This document shows positions 7,930 through 16,549 of a stretch of 64,000 nt of DNA, piece after piece. The DNA is taken from assembly GCF_910593845.1 (NCBI RefSeq), contig NZ_CAJVAS010000026.1, positions 1 through 64,000 of the forward strand, written 5' to 3'. Position 1 is the first letter of the stretch. Each line of letters begins with the position of its first letter. The notes under the pieces were generated by a model that searched no databases, was not told the DNA's origin, and saw nothing but the letters and a program-made list of their open reading frames with translations. Position numbers and translations under genes: made by a program. Source of the DNA: Paenibacillus solanacearum. Lineage in GTDB: Bacteria > Bacillota > Bacilli > Paenibacillales > NBRC-103111.

Positions 7930-9495
7930 CTATCGCTTTAATGCATCGCTTCTTCCTTGCGTCAGCGTCCGCTGGCCTTGCGCTTGCAGCTCCTGCAGCG
8001 CCGCATCCAGCGTTTTCCTGCCGCTCAGCACCGCTTCGGACAGCTGCAGCGCCAGCCGCTCGACGTCGCGGTAGAAGGAGCTCGGGGGGGCTGCGGCCGG
8101 GGGGGTGCTCTTCACAGGCAGCAGCGTATAGAACGCCTCCAGCCCCTTGGCTGCCGTGCCCGGCAGGCCGGATGCGGCAAGGCTCGGCAAGCGCGAGGAG
8201 GTAAACGCGCCCGGTGAGGCCGAAAGCGCAGCCCGTGCCGTCTCTTCGCTGTTGACGAACTTGACAAGCTCCCAGGCGGCGCGTTTCTGGGCGGACTCCG
8301 CATGCACCGCATAGACCGCACCGGCCGTGAACGAAGCGGAGCGGCCCGGCATGGACGGATCGGTCGGCTCCGCAGCGGTCTGCCATGTGAAGGCGGGCAG
8401 CACAGCCAGCCTCCGCGCCTCCGCGATCTCGTACGCGAAGCCGTAGCTTTGCAGCGCCATGGCCGCCTGCCCCGTAAGAAACGCATCCGAACGGTACGTC
8501 TCCGCAGCGGCAGTCGAAGATGTTGCTTGCAGCTGAGGGTACACGACGCCATTGCGGTATGCTTCCAGCGCTTGGCTCCACAGCTGCCTCCACTGCGGCG
8601 TATCGATCGTCGCCCGCGTTCCTTCCGCATCCGTCAGCCGCAGCCCACGGGCTTTGCCCGCCAGCTGCACCAGCTCGAACGGGCTTACGCCCTGAGGAAC
8701 GGACAGTCCGTATGCCTGCTGCTTCGATTTCCCGTGCGCAGGGAATGCTCCCGCAAGCTGCAGCAGCTCCTCCCAGCTCATCCCGTTCTTCGGATAGCTC
8801 ACGTTATACCGGTCGAACATGTCCTTGTTGTAATAGATCGCAAGCTGTTCATACTGCGGCGCCAGCCCATAGAGCTTCCCGCCGCCGGATGAACGCAGCT
8901 GATCTACGACGCCTGCGTGCATATTGTTCAGGTCGAAGCCGTCCTGCCGGATCGCGTCGTCCAGCGCATACAGCTTCCCGTTCTTGGCCAGACGCTCGTA
9001 TTGTTCCGGGGTAAGGATCAGCACGTCCGGCTTCTCCCGGACGAGCCAATCGTCCAGCTCCACGCGGGCCTTGCTGCTCCACGGCGCCAGACCTCCCGGG
9101 GCATCCGTCTGAAGCGCCACATTCGGATAGCGTTCCATGAACGCAGCCCCATAGCGTGAGCCGAACGAAATGTCGGCGATGTTGCCGACCTTGAGCGTCA
9201 GCTTCTGCTCTGAATCCAGCGGAGTCAGCGCTTCCGGCGATGCCGGCGGCCGCGTCTTGGACAGCTTCGCGACCGCTTCCGCCAGCAGGCCAGGCTGCGC
9301 CGCGATGCCGATCACAGCCGCCAAGGCCAAGGCGGCTGCCGGGCTCCACCGGAGCCACCGGCGCTCGCGCCGCTGCGGCGGGCCGGACTCCACCCGTTCC
9401 CTCACCTTCTGCATCAGCTCCTTCGAGAAGCCCCCCTGCCGCAAGGGAAGCTTGGCGAGCTGCTTCTCCCAATGCTCCGGCTCCACTCGCTTCAT
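7930..9495 (-). CDS. Membrane anti-sigma factor fused to an extracellular solute-binding domain
   Basis: 521-aa protein. Residues 1-50 are a short charged cytoplasmic segment (FSKELMQKVRERVES), about 52-66 is a single membrane helix (SPAAALALAAVIGIAA), and about 97-510 is a family-1 ABC solute-binding domain (VGNIADISFGSRYGAAFMERYPNV, ADVLIL-type core PDVLILTPEQYERLAKNGKL, YYNKDMFDRYNVSYPKNGMSWEELL). No lipobox is present. The ATG at 9495 has AGGAGG upstream and overlaps the ECF sigma stop as ATGA, the usual sigma/anti-sigma arrangement. There are no permease or ATPase genes nearby, so the binding domain is probably a sensor rather than a transporter part. Proposed role: ligand binding outside releases the sigma factor inside. 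The longer open frame upstream is a shadow of the sigma gene. Confidence 0.85.
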   Translation of the reverse strand: MKRVEPEHWEKQLAKLPLRQGGFSKELMQKVRERVESGPPQRRERRWLRWSPAAALALAAVIGIAAQPGLLAEAVAKLSKTRPPASPEALTPLDSEQKLTLKVGNIADISFGSRYGAAFMERYPNVALQTDAPGGLAPWSSKARVELDDWLVREKPDVLILTPEQYERLAKNGKLYALDDAIRQDGFDLNNMHAGVVDQLRSSGGGKLYGLAPQYEQLAIYYNKDMFDRYNVSYPKNGMSWEELLQLAGAFPAHGKSKQQAYGLSVPQGVSPFELVQLAGKARGLRLTDAEGTRATIDTPQWRQLWSQALEAYRNGVVYPQLQATSSTAAAETYRSDAFLTGQAAMALQSYGFAYEIAEARRLAVLPAFTWQTAAEPTDPSMPGRSASFTAGAVYAVHAESAQKRAAWELVKFVNSEETARAALSASPGAFTSSRLPSLAASGLPGTAAKGLEAFYTLLPVKSTPPAAAPPSSFYRDVERLALQLSEAVLSGRKTLDAALQELQAQGQRTLTQGRSDALKR

Positions 9496-10037
9496 CGCGT
9501 TTCCTCCTTTCGTCCCAGCTTCTCCGACACCTTCGCCCGCGCCCGGAACAAGCGCGATTTGACCGTTCCTTCGGAAATGCCGAGCAGCCGGGCGATTTCC
9601 GTATGCGGCAGCCGGTGATGCGCGTGAAGCAGCAGCACCTCGCGCAGCTTGAAGGGGAGGCTGAGCACTGTGTTCCACAGCTCTTCCGCCTCCATGCCGC
9701 TCAATGCCAGCGATTCGGCCGACGGCCCGATGTCGCTGCGCTCCAGCGCGCCGAACGGAATAACGCGCCGAATCCAGGCCGACCGCCAATGGTCGCGCAC
9801 CAGATTGCGCGTAATCGTGAGCAGCCACGTCCGCATGCCCGCTTCGCCGCGAAACGTGTACAGCTTCTCGTACACCCGGACAAACACGTCCTGGGCAATA
9901 TCGTCAGCCAGCGCAGGCTGGCGCGTGAGGAAGAAAGCGTAATTCCACACATCCTCGCCGTACGCCTCCATAATTTCCGATAAGACGGCGTTTTTATCCA
10001 GACCGCCGGTCAAGCTTTTCAAATATTCAAAGGTCAC
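9492..10037 (-). CDS. ECF-type RNA polymerase sigma factor
   Basis: 181-aa sigma-70 family, extracytoplasmic-function type. Region 2 (AYGEDVWNYAFFLTRQPALADDIAQDVFVRVYEKLYTFRGEAGMRTWLLTITRNLVRDHWR, written here as separate motifs: DDIAQDVFVRVY and RTWLLTITRNL) and region 4 (LPFKLREVLLLHAHHRLPHTEIARL; GISEGTVKSRLFRARA) are both complete. The start is GTG at 10037 with GAGGTGA 6-7 nt upstream. It overlaps the anti-sigma gene by 4 nt. It is closely similar to the ECF sigma at 56964, with the same N-terminal FEYLK motif. An ECF-type promoter lies just upstream, suggesting self-activation. Confidence 0.93.
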   Translation of the reverse strand: MTFEYLKSLTGGLDKNAVLSEIMEAYGEDVWNYAFFLTRQPALADDIAQDVFVRVYEKLYTFRGEAGMRTWLLTITRNLVRDHWRSAWIRRVIPFGALERSDIGPSAESLALSGMEAEELWNTVLSLPFKLREVLLLHAHHRLPHTEIARLLGISEGTVKSRLFRARAKVSEKLGRKEETR

Positions 10038-10060
10038 CCGGGTTCACCTCACAACCATTG

Positions 10061-10084
10061 GACGAAATCGAAGCGAAAAGGTTC
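10061..10084 (-). promoter_or_regulatory. Probable autoregulatory ECF promoter
   Basis: On the minus strand GAAC (10084-10081) and CGTC (10064-10061) are separated by 16 nt, 24 nt before the GTG start of the sigma gene. The paralogous sigma gene at 56964 has GAAC-N17-CGTC at the same place. Confidence 0.6.
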
Positions 10085-10264
10085 CCTATTTTTTCGCGCA
10101 GGCATGCGGCGGGGCCCGGACCAGATTCGGCCGTCCCTATAAGGCGCTAGGCGGCAGACGTTGGCCGCTCATGACACAGCCTGTATATGGACGCATCGTC
10201 CAACTGGCGCCGGGAATTCGCGCTTGCGGAATGCTCTCTGCTCCGGCTGGATCATGCCCCTTCC

Positions 10265-10290
10265 GTTTCATCGCCGCGCCAGGCGGGTAA
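10265..10290 (+). promoter_or_regulatory. Sigma-B promoter of the GlsB/YeaQ-like gene
   Basis: GTTTCA (10265-10270), 14-nt spacer, GGGTAA (10285-10290). The same core with the same spacer occurs at three other stress genes in this window. Confidence 0.8.
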
Positions 10291-10330
10291 GTAAAGGACA
10301 AGCAAGACCAGCTTCATGAAAAGGAGTGTG

Positions 10331-10597
10331 ATGAACATGGTAAGCTTGCTGATTACAATCATCATGGCCATCGTCATTGGCGCGATCGGTTCCGCCATCG
10401 CCCCGGGCGCGATGCCCGGAGGCATCATCGGGTCGATGATCGCCGGTTTTGCCGGAGCATGGCTTGGCGCGTGGCTGCTCGGCTCTTGGGGTCCGGTACT
10501 CGGCGGTTTTGCCGTCATTCCGGCCATTGTCGGCGCCGCCTTGTTTGTTTTCCTGCTCGGTCTGCTGTCCAAAGCGTTTCGCGGTCGTGCCGTCTAA
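10331..10597 (+). CDS. GlsB/YeaQ/YmgE family stress membrane protein
   Basis: Small membrane protein (about 88 aa) with three hydrophobic helices and the Gly-rich pattern typical of the family: GAIGSAIAPGAMPGGIIGSMIAGFAGAWLG. The family is induced by general stress in many bacteria; its molecular role is not known. AAGGAG at 10321-10326 precedes ATG codons at 10331 and 10337; 10331 gives only 4 nt spacing and 10337 gives 10, so the start may be two codons later. A sigma-B-type promoter at 10265-10290 fits the family's stress role. Confidence 0.85.
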   Translation: MNMVSLLITIIMAIVIGAIGSAIAPGAMPGGIIGSMIAGFAGAWLGAWLLGSWGPVLGGFAVIPAIVGAALFVFLLGLLSKAFRGRAV

Positions 10598-10800
10598 TCC
10601 GGTCGATTCATTCCCGGGCTAGACAAGTCTCTCGCGTTGAAAACCTCATGACTATGAGAGAAGCTAGAGTTCGAAGTCCCTTTAGCTCCGTTAGACCGTA
10701 ATCAAATTTTGCTGAACCGTTAGCATGGTTCATCTCTGCTGAAAGCTCATACATTCCGACACGATAACAAACTCAATCTAAAATGAATGGAGTGACGACG

Positions 10801-11235
10801 ATGTCTACCACAGATACGATGTCTACCACAACGGAGCAGCCCCTGCGCAGCGGATTTCTGCTCGGCGTCATGATCGGCGCGGCCGCCGGCTCGCTAGCCG
10901 CCCTGCTGCTTACGCCCAAATCCGGCAAAACGCTGCGAAACGACCTGAAGGACAAAGCGCAAACACTCCAGTCCAAAGGGCAGGAATGGCTGCAAACGGC
11001 CAAAGAAGCGGCCGGTAACGCAGCCCAAGCGTACAAGGAGCAGAGCGGCCGTTTGCTGGACAAGGCGCACGAGGTTGCCGACCGCGCTTCCGAAGTCACG
11101 CACGAGGCGATCAGCCGCACCGCGGACGCCGTGGCCGGGACAGAAGACGCCGCTCACCGCGCGGTCGACAAGACGGCAGACACCGCGCATCAAACGCTCG
11201 ACGGGGCGGAGCGAACGATCAAATCGACCGGTTGA
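10801..11235 (+). CDS. YtxH domain-containing protein
   Basis: 144-aa protein with one N-terminal membrane helix carrying the YtxH signature (RSGFLLGVMIGAAAGSLAALLLTPKSGKTLR) followed by a long amphipathic, Ala/Lys/Asp-rich helix (about residues 45-140) with repeats like AHEVADRASEVTHEAISRTADAV that recall LEA-like stress proteins. TGGAGTGA lies before the ATG at 10801; the ATG at 10783 would overlap that site. ytxH belongs to the sigma-B regulon in Bacillus subtilis. I saw no clean sigma-B site directly in front of it; it may be co-transcribed with the gene ending at 10597, as no terminator lies between. Confidence 0.85.
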   Translation: MSTTDTMSTTTEQPLRSGFLLGVMIGAAAGSLAALLLTPKSGKTLRNDLKDKAQTLQSKGQEWLQTAKEAAGNAAQAYKEQSGRLLDKAHEVADRASEVTHEAISRTADAVAGTEDAAHRAVDKTADTAHQTLDGAERTIKSTG

Positions 11236-11317
11236 GTTCGGCGGGAGTAACCGACTCTCGGCAGGAGCGGCGGGGCCTGCCTGCCTGCGCAAGCCGTTCC
11301 GTTATCTCGATATACAG

Positions 11318-11350
11318 GAAGGCGCATTCGATCGGCGAATGCGCCTTCTT
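11318..11350 (+). terminator. Hairpin after the YtxH gene
   Basis: A perfect 13-bp stem (11318-11330 with 11336-11348) follows the YtxH gene, but only a short TT follows, so termination may be weak. Confidence 0.5.
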
Positions 11351-11378
11351 GGTGTGCGGCACGGTTTGGAGGTACAAT
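11349..11378 (+). promoter_or_regulatory. Possible promoter of the methyltransferase gene
   Basis: TTGGTG (11349-11354) and TACAAT (11373-11378) are separated by 18 nt, about 38 nt before the start codon. A moderate match. Confidence 0.35.
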
Positions 11379-11415
11379 GGGATAAGCAAACAAACCGGGA
11401 AAGGGGAAGATCAGG

Positions 11416-12018
11416 ATGTCCGCCAACAGCCGGTGGTTTCACCGCCGCTATGACCGTTTGATGGAACCGCTTGAGCGTCGCAGCTTTCTCCCCCTTCGCA
11501 CCGCTTTGCTTGCACGCGCACAGGGGGACGTGCTGGAGATCGGTTCCGGCACCGGCATCAACTTCCCGCTGTACCGGAACGTACGCGTAACGGCCATCGA
11601 GCCGTCCGCAGCGATGCGGGAGCAAGCCGAGGCCCGGATTCGCCAATCGGCGGTACCGGTCACCATCCTTCCCGGCACGGCGGAACGGCTGCCGTTCGGC
11701 GCGGACGCTTTCGACACGATCGTCGGCACGCTCGTGCTGTGCACCGTGCCGGATGCCGTGCAGGCCGTTCGCGAGATGAAGCGCGTGTGCCGTCCCGGCG
11801 GCAGGCTGCTGCTGTTCGAGCATGTCCGGCTCGAACATCCGGTATGGGGGCCGCTGCAGGATGCGCTGACCCCGGCATGGAAGCGCCTCTGCGACGGCTG
11901 CCATCTGAACCGTGACACGATGCGGCTTCTGCGTTCGGAAGGATTCGAGATCATGAAGCTGCAGTCGCTTTGGGGCGATATTTTCATTGCCGTGGAAGCG
12001 GTCAAGCCAGCCGATTAG
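11416..12018 (+). CDS. Class I SAM-dependent methyltransferase
   Basis: 200-aa Rossmann-fold methyltransferase. Motif I is VLEIGSGTGINFPLY (residues about 39-53), the acidic end of strand 2 is AIEPSAAM, and later motifs read FDTIVGTLVLCTV and EMKRVCRPGGRLLLFEHV, typical of the UbiE/METTL7-like Methyltransf_11 group that acts on small or lipid-like substrates. The substrate is not predictable. The ATG follows GGGGAAGATCAGG. It stands alone between the YtxH gene and a convergent unknown gene. Confidence 0.88.
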   Translation: MSANSRWFHRRYDRLMEPLERRSFLPLRTALLARAQGDVLEIGSGTGINFPLYRNVRVTAIEPSAAMREQAEARIRQSAVPVTILPGTAERLPFGADAFDTIVGTLVLCTVPDAVQAVREMKRVCRPGGRLLLFEHVRLEHPVWGPLQDALTPAWKRLCDGCHLNRDTMRLLRSEGFEIMKLQSLWGDIFIAVEAVKPAD

Positions 12019-12045
12019 CCGCATGCCCCCGCATACCACAACGTG

Positions 12046-12087
12046 CAAAAAAGATAGCCTCCGTTGTCATGATCACGGAAGCTATCT
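12046..12087 (-). terminator. Terminator of the 12190 gene
   Basis: AGATAGC and TCCGT (12052-12064) pair with ACGGA and GCTATCT (12075-12087) with one mismatch. The T-run lies on the minus strand side (A-run 12047-12052), so it ends transcription from the minus-strand gene. Confidence 0.7.
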
Positions 12088-12189
12088 CTCCGGCTTGCGC
12101 CAATCCCAGGCGCGCGTTGCGGCGCTGCGCGGCGGTCGGTCGAACCCCATATCAGCCGCAGCTCACTGCCCTGCTTAGTACGCCGCCGA

Positions 12190-13338
12190 CTATTTCGACT
12201 CGGAGAATCGTTTGTTCAGCCAATACACGCCGGTCGGCCGCTTTCCCCGGTCTTCTATATCGACTACCATCACTTCCGGAGCGTTGCTGATTCGTTTCAA
12301 GTCCTCCACGCTTGCCGTGCCCTCCAGCTCCGAAGACTGTAAAGCGGTATAGCGGCCAACCGCCTTCAGGATCAGCGGAAATGGGCGATCCCATTTCGAA
12401 TCGAACCAACTGATCGTATATTCATCCTTGCTTCCCTCGCGTTCCGCCGACGCGTAGTACTGCGTAATATTCAGCCGGTAGTCTTTGGCGAGCTCCGCTA
12501 CTTTATGAAACCCGACATTTTTGTTCAATGTGATCGCAAAACGTACCTGACCGCAGCAGTCAGGGGTCGCTTTCAACCGTTTGGCCGCGTCGCTTTTGTA
12601 CTGATCGAGCGCAGACTTCGAATCGATCGAGGAATAGCCTTTCATGATCGCATCGCTTGCGAAGGTTTCGTCGTATTCTCTGGTAAAGTAGAATGGATTA
12701 TCCCGTGTGAATGGCGATGTAAGATTTTTATCGTATGGGGTCAACTCCGGTTCGAATTGCTTCCAACTCAGCCGGGTCAACGCACGCTCTGTCTCGATCT
12801 GCTCATAGATTCCGCCGCCCGCGCCCTGGTCGAATTCTTGAAGCGAGCTCAGCGTCACCTGCGGATTGCCGTCCTTCGATCCCGAGTACCTCCAGCCCGT
12901 ATAGAACGTATACTCCTTATCCGCCTTCAAATACGACGCTCCCAGGACGGATACCTTGATCCGGTCGCCGCCATCCTTGTCCGCGGGCGTTCTTGTAAAT
13001 TTCGCCCCCGGTAAATCGCTCACCATGATTTGCGGCTGCAGCTCTCTGCCTTCGTCTACTTGATAGACGAACGAAGGGAGAAAGCGTCCGACGCCAAGCT
13101 GGCCTGTGGGCGGAAATCCGCTAAGCTGGTCGGCAGTCCAGCTTAAATCCGTCTTCGTATCCAGAATGACGTCCGCTCTATTGATGCCTTCCACGCGCAC
13201 CTCATCCGGCGTAGCCCAGCGGGCCAAGTCCGGGGTATAAGCGGCAAAGGCGCCCGTACTCCATAATAAGCTTGCCGAAACACATAAAGCCAGGATCGTT
13301 TTTGTACTTCGCATACGTCTCCTCATTCCTTCACTCAT
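12190..13338 (-). CDS. Exported protein of unknown function
   Basis: Up to 382 aa with a signal peptide (hydrophobic ILALCVSASLLWSTGAFAA) and a mature part of mixed charge. I see no known catalytic motif; notable are a CC pair in TPDCCGQVRF and a Tyr-rich centre. Two starts are possible: ATG 13338 (AGGA 6-7 nt upstream) and ATG 13314 (GAGGAG 4 nt upstream); both keep the signal peptide. It follows mntH on the same strand after a 223-nt gap with a TATAAT box near 13422-13427 on the minus strand, so it may have its own promoter. Confidence 0.7.
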   Translation of the reverse strand: MSEGMRRRMRSTKTILALCVSASLLWSTGAFAAYTPDLARWATPDEVRVEGINRADVILDTKTDLSWTADQLSGFPPTGQLGVGRFLPSFVYQVDEGRELQPQIMVSDLPGAKFTRTPADKDGGDRIKVSVLGASYLKADKEYTFYTGWRYSGSKDGNPQVTLSSLQEFDQGAGGGIYEQIETERALTRLSWKQFEPELTPYDKNLTSPFTRDNPFYFTREYDETFASDAIMKGYSSIDSKSALDQYKSDAAKRLKATPDCCGQVRFAITLNKNVGFHKVAELAKDYRLNITQYYASAEREGSKDEYTISWFDSKWDRPFPLILKAVGRYTALQSSELEGTASVEDLKRISNAPEVMVVDIEDRGKRPTGVYWLNKRFSESK

Positions 13339-13561
13339 TCTCTGTCCTGATCCGGCCCGATATCGACGTGCATGCCCCCGGATGGATGTGTCTGTTTACA
13401 ACCATAACGTATGAATCTCGCATTATATGACGCAAGAACAACCAATAACGTTTCGTTTTTCCAGCAAAAAAAAGAACAAACCGCGGCTCCCGACGGCAAC
13501 GTTCCCGTTCGGACGGCAGCAATTTGCTCTTTGCTTGAATCAGGCTCTATTTTCTTAATCA

Positions 13562-14917
13562 TTATACGAACCAGCCGATGACCGTCTGCACGAGCAAATA
13601 CAAGTTCAGAACGGCGATCAGTACGCCGACAATCCAGGCCAGCCATTTGAGCCAACGCGGGTTGACGAATTCGCCCATCTTGGCGCGGTCGCTCGTGAAC
13701 ATGACGAGCGGAATGACGGCAAACGACAGCTGCAGCGAGAGGACGACCTGGCTCAAGATGAGCAGCTGCGCCGTCCCGCTCTCTCCGGCGATGGCGGTGA
13801 CGATAACTGCCGGAATAATCGCGATCAGCCGCGTAATAAGCCGGCGCAGCCAGGAGGGCAGCCGGATGTTCAGGAAGCCCTCCATCACGATTTGCCCGGC
13901 GAGCGTGCCGGTCAGCGTGGAGTTTTGGCCGGAGGCGAGCAGCGCGACCCCGAACAATATACTGGCCAGCGTCGTACCGAGCAGCGGGGCCAGCAGATGA
14001 AACGCATCGCCGATTTCGGCTACGCCGGTATGACCGGTCTGGTGAAACGTCGCCGCGGCGATGATCAGGATGGCCGCATTGATGAACAAGGCGAAGAACA
14101 GCGCGATGCTGGAATCCCATGTCGCGTACTTGATCGCCTGCTTCTTCCCCTCCCGCGTCAGCTCGAACTGCCGCGTCTGTACGATGGAGGAGTGTAGGTA
14201 CAAATTATGCGGCATGACCGTCGCTCCGAGAATGGCGATCGCGATGTACAGCATCGCCGGGTTCGTGACGATTTCCGAGCTCGGCACAAACCCTCTCAGC
14301 ACCCCGCCGGCATCCGGCCGGGACCAGATGATCTCCGCCAGAAAACAAAGGCCGATCGTGGCGATCAAGACAATCACCATCGCTTCTATGTAACGGAAGC
14401 CTTTGTTTTGCAGCAGCAGCACGATCAGCACATCGACCACGGTAATGATAACCCCGATCAGAATCGGGATGCCGAACAGCAGCTCGAGCGCAATCGCGGT
14501 GCCAATCACCTCCGCCAAATCGCACGCAGCGATCGCCAGCTCGCAGAGCACCCAAAGCGCCATAGCTACCGGCCGGCTGTAATGGTCCCGGCATGCCTGC
14601 GCCAAGTCCCGTCCGGTCACAATCCCGAGCTTGCCCGCGAGCGCTTGCAGCAGGATGGCCATCAGACTGGACAGTAAAATAACCGATAACAGCGTGTAGC
14701 CGAACATCGAGCCTCCGGCCAGGTCGGACGCCCAGTTGCCGGGATCCATATACCCGACGGCCACCAAATAGCCCGGACCGGCGAAGGCGAGAAACTTTTT
14801 GATCCAGGAGCCGTGCTTCGGAATGCGCATCGACCGGTATACTTCCGGCAGGCTGGTGCCGCTTCGCTCTTTGCGCCAGCCGTGGTCGTTGTCGCCCGCA
14901 GCCATTTCTTCACTCAT
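13562..14917 (-). CDS. mntH: Nramp-family Mn(II)/Fe(II) transporter MntH
   Basis: 451-aa proton-coupled divalent metal importer with about 11 membrane helices. The metal-site motifs are intact: YMDPGNW in helix 1 and MPHNLYLHSS in helix 6. The ATG at 14917 is set by GGAGGTG upstream; the open frame extends 35 codons further but that part is not membrane-protein-like. No MntR operator was recognised in the upstream 150 nt. It sits in the stress block between an exported unknown and a PCYCGC lipoprotein; manganese uptake fits oxidative-stress protection. Confidence 0.95.
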   Translation of the reverse strand: MSEEMAAGDNDHGWRKERSGTSLPEVYRSMRIPKHGSWIKKFLAFAGPGYLVAVGYMDPGNWASDLAGGSMFGYTLLSVILLSSLMAILLQALAGKLGIVTGRDLAQACRDHYSRPVAMALWVLCELAIAACDLAEVIGTAIALELLFGIPILIGVIITVVDVLIVLLLQNKGFRYIEAMVIVLIATIGLCFLAEIIWSRPDAGGVLRGFVPSSEIVTNPAMLYIAIAILGATVMPHNLYLHSSIVQTRQFELTREGKKQAIKYATWDSSIALFFALFINAAILIIAAATFHQTGHTGVAEIGDAFHLLAPLLGTTLASILFGVALLASGQNSTLTGTLAGQIVMEGFLNIRLPSWLRRLITRLIAIIPAVIVTAIAGESGTAQLLILSQVVLSLQLSFAVIPLVMFTSDRAKMGEFVNPRWLKWLAWIVGVLIAVLNLYLLVQTVIGWFV

Positions 14918-15095
14918 GAAACCACCTCCGCTTTGCATGGAACCGGCGAAACCGATTGCCCGAATACAGCTTCCGGAGAAACGGATGCACCTTCGGAATG
15001 CAGCCGGTACGCCGTATTTCATTCATCCTGTTCGGGCTTTCGTCCGAATCGAAGGGACCTGAACGCATCCCTATCTTCGCCGCGGCTTCCAGCAT

Positions 15096-15131
15096 TTGAA
15101 AAAAAGCACCGGGCTTCCGCCGCCGTGCTTT
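15096..15131 (-). terminator. Terminator of the PCYCGC lipoprotein gene
   Basis: AAAGCAC (15103-15109) pairs with GTGCTTT (15125-15131); on the minus strand the stem is followed by seven T. Confidence 0.75.
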
Positions 15132-15174
15132 GCATTTACGTGATATGATATGCGGCATGGGCGGAAGGGTTCCG

Positions 15175-15654
15175 CTATGCCGAAGGCATCGGTGTAGGCG
15201 TAGGCTTCGCATACCCGGTTTTGTACGTTTGGTCGATGAACTTGCGGATCTCCAGATCCGACTTCCCGTCCTGCTTCATGCGGATCGACTGCACGGCGAT
15301 TTCCAGACAGACGTCGCAGCGCGTGCCGTGGTCGTCCCATACGATCGAGCCGTCCGTGTTCTTCTTCTGGATAAAGCAGTTCAGGTTGCTTTGATGGCCG
15401 GCGCTCTCGCCGCAGCCGCAAAAGCAAGGAATCCACTGCAGCAGCTCGGTCGCTTGTCCCGCCGCCTGGTAGACTACCCGAATCGGCTCCGGTTTATTCT
15501 TCAGAAAGTCGGGCAGTACGCTGGCCGAAGCCGTCTGCTCTCGAATATCGCCATTCGGCGCTTGATGCTGATGATGCTGCTGCGCTTGTTCCTTCGGGCT
15601 GCACGCGCTAACGAGCGTCGCCGTCAATACGAGCAGCAATGCCGCTTTTTTCAT
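15175..15654 (-). CDS. PCYCGC motif-containing lipoprotein
   Basis: 159-aa lipoprotein: signal peptide with lipobox LVSAC (Cys at about residue 19), then a domain with PCFCGCGESAGHQSNLNCF, the hallmark of the PCYCGC family, plus a later CDVC. The conserved Cys/His set suggests metal or heme-copper handling at the cell surface, but the function of the family is not established. The start is the ATG at 15654 with GAGGTGA 8 nt upstream. It stands between mntH and sigB on the same strand, with a terminator after it. Confidence 0.85.
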   Translation of the reverse strand: MKKAALLLVLTATLVSACSPKEQAQQHHQHQAPNGDIREQTASASVLPDFLKNKPEPIRVVYQAAGQATELLQWIPCFCGCGESAGHQSNLNCFIQKKNTDGSIVWDDHGTRCDVCLEIAVQSIRMKQDGKSDLEIRKFIDQTYKTGYAKPTPTPMPSA

Positions 15655-15749
15655 ACGAAAGGTCACCTCAGTCATCACTATACCACGCGCCGTTATCCAT
15701 GGCAAAACGAGCCTGCCTGCACCATCCGGCCGCTCGCGAACGCACGAAT

Positions 15750-15776
15750 AAAGCGCGCCCACGTTGGACGCGCCTT
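15750..15776 (-). terminator. Weak hairpin at the end of sigB
   Basis: An 8-bp stem (15750-15757 with 15769-15776, one G-U pair) overlaps the sigB stop codon. The following T-rich stretch is short, so this may be weak. Confidence 0.35.
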
Positions 15777-16549
15777 CAGCCGAAGCCTTCCTCTTCCTTA
15801 AAATAATGTTTCAGTTTATCGAGCGCGCGCTTCTGGATGCGGGAGACGCTCATCTGCGATACGTTCAACTGCTGTGCGATCACGCGCTGCGACTGCCCTT
15901 CGACATAGGCGAGCTGAAGCACCTTCTGCTCCTCGGGCTTCAAGTGCACGAGCGCTCCCCGAAGCACGAGCCGGTTCTCCACCTGCGTGTACGCATCGCT
16001 CGGACTGCCGATCACATCGCCGATGGTGGAGCCGTTATCCTCGGACGACAGCGGCGTATCGAGCGAGACGTAATGGTAATAATCGCGGCCGGCCAAAATT
16101 TCAATCGCTTCTTCGACGGAAAGCTCCATCTCGGCCGCAATTTCGTCGACGTTGGGGGAACGCTCGAACCGGACCGTCAGCGTGTCGATCACCTGCTGAA
16201 TCTGGTTGCCCTTCTCCTTGATGCGCCGCGGCACCTGCACATACCATGATTTGTCCCGCAAATAATTTTTCATGTGGCCGATGACGCTTTTCATCATATA
16301 GGCTTCAAACTGCACGCCCATCGACAAGTCGAACTGCGACAGCAGCTTCAGCACGGACATTTGCCCCACCTGGTACAAATCCTCAAACAGATCGGGGCGA
16401 TTGCGGGACATTTTGCCGGCGGCCATTTTCACCATCGGCTCATACTGCTGCAGCAGCACGGTCGCAATTTCGTTGCAGCCCGTTTGCTGATATTGTACGA
16501 TAAGCTCTTCCGCGCTTACGTTAGCGAATCGCTCCGAATTGATTTTCAT
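15776..16549 (-). CDS. sigB: General stress sigma factor SigB
   Basis: 257-aa sigma-70 family group 3 factor. Region 2 (YEPMVKMAAGKMSRNRPDLFEDLYQVG...FEAYMMKSVIGHMKNYLRDKSW), region 3 and region 4 (LKPEEQKVLQLAYVEGQSQRVIAQQLNVSQMSVSRIQKRAL) are complete. Among SigB/F/G relatives the assignment to SigB rests on the preceding rsbV-rsbW, the absence of spoIIAA/spoIIAB features, and four sigma-B-like promoters nearby. Its ATG overlaps the rsbW stop as ATGA, so the two are translationally coupled. No rsbX follows. Confidence 0.92.
   Translation of the reverse strand: MKINSERFANVSAEELIVQYQQTGCNEIATVLLQQYEPMVKMAAGKMSRNRPDLFEDLYQVGQMSVLKLLSQFDLSMGVQFEAYMMKSVIGHMKNYLRDKSWYVQVPRRIKEKGNQIQQVIDTLTVRFERSPNVDEIAAEMELSVEEAIEILAGRDYYHYVSLDTPLSSEDNGSTIGDVIGSPSDAYTQVENRLVLRGALVHLKPEEQKVLQLAYVEGQSQRVIAQQLNVSQMSVSRIQKRALDKLKHYFKEEEGFG

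Noticed and set aside
9496..9828. N-terminal extension of the anti-sigma gene through the sigma gene
   Set aside because: It is the sigma coding region read in another frame; the ATG at 9495 with AGGAGG and ATGA overlap is the proper start.
14918..15095. Manganese (yybP-ykoY) or M-box riboswitch upstream of mntH
   Set aside because: I looked for the conserved core elements on the minus strand and did not find them; only short GC-rich dyads are present.
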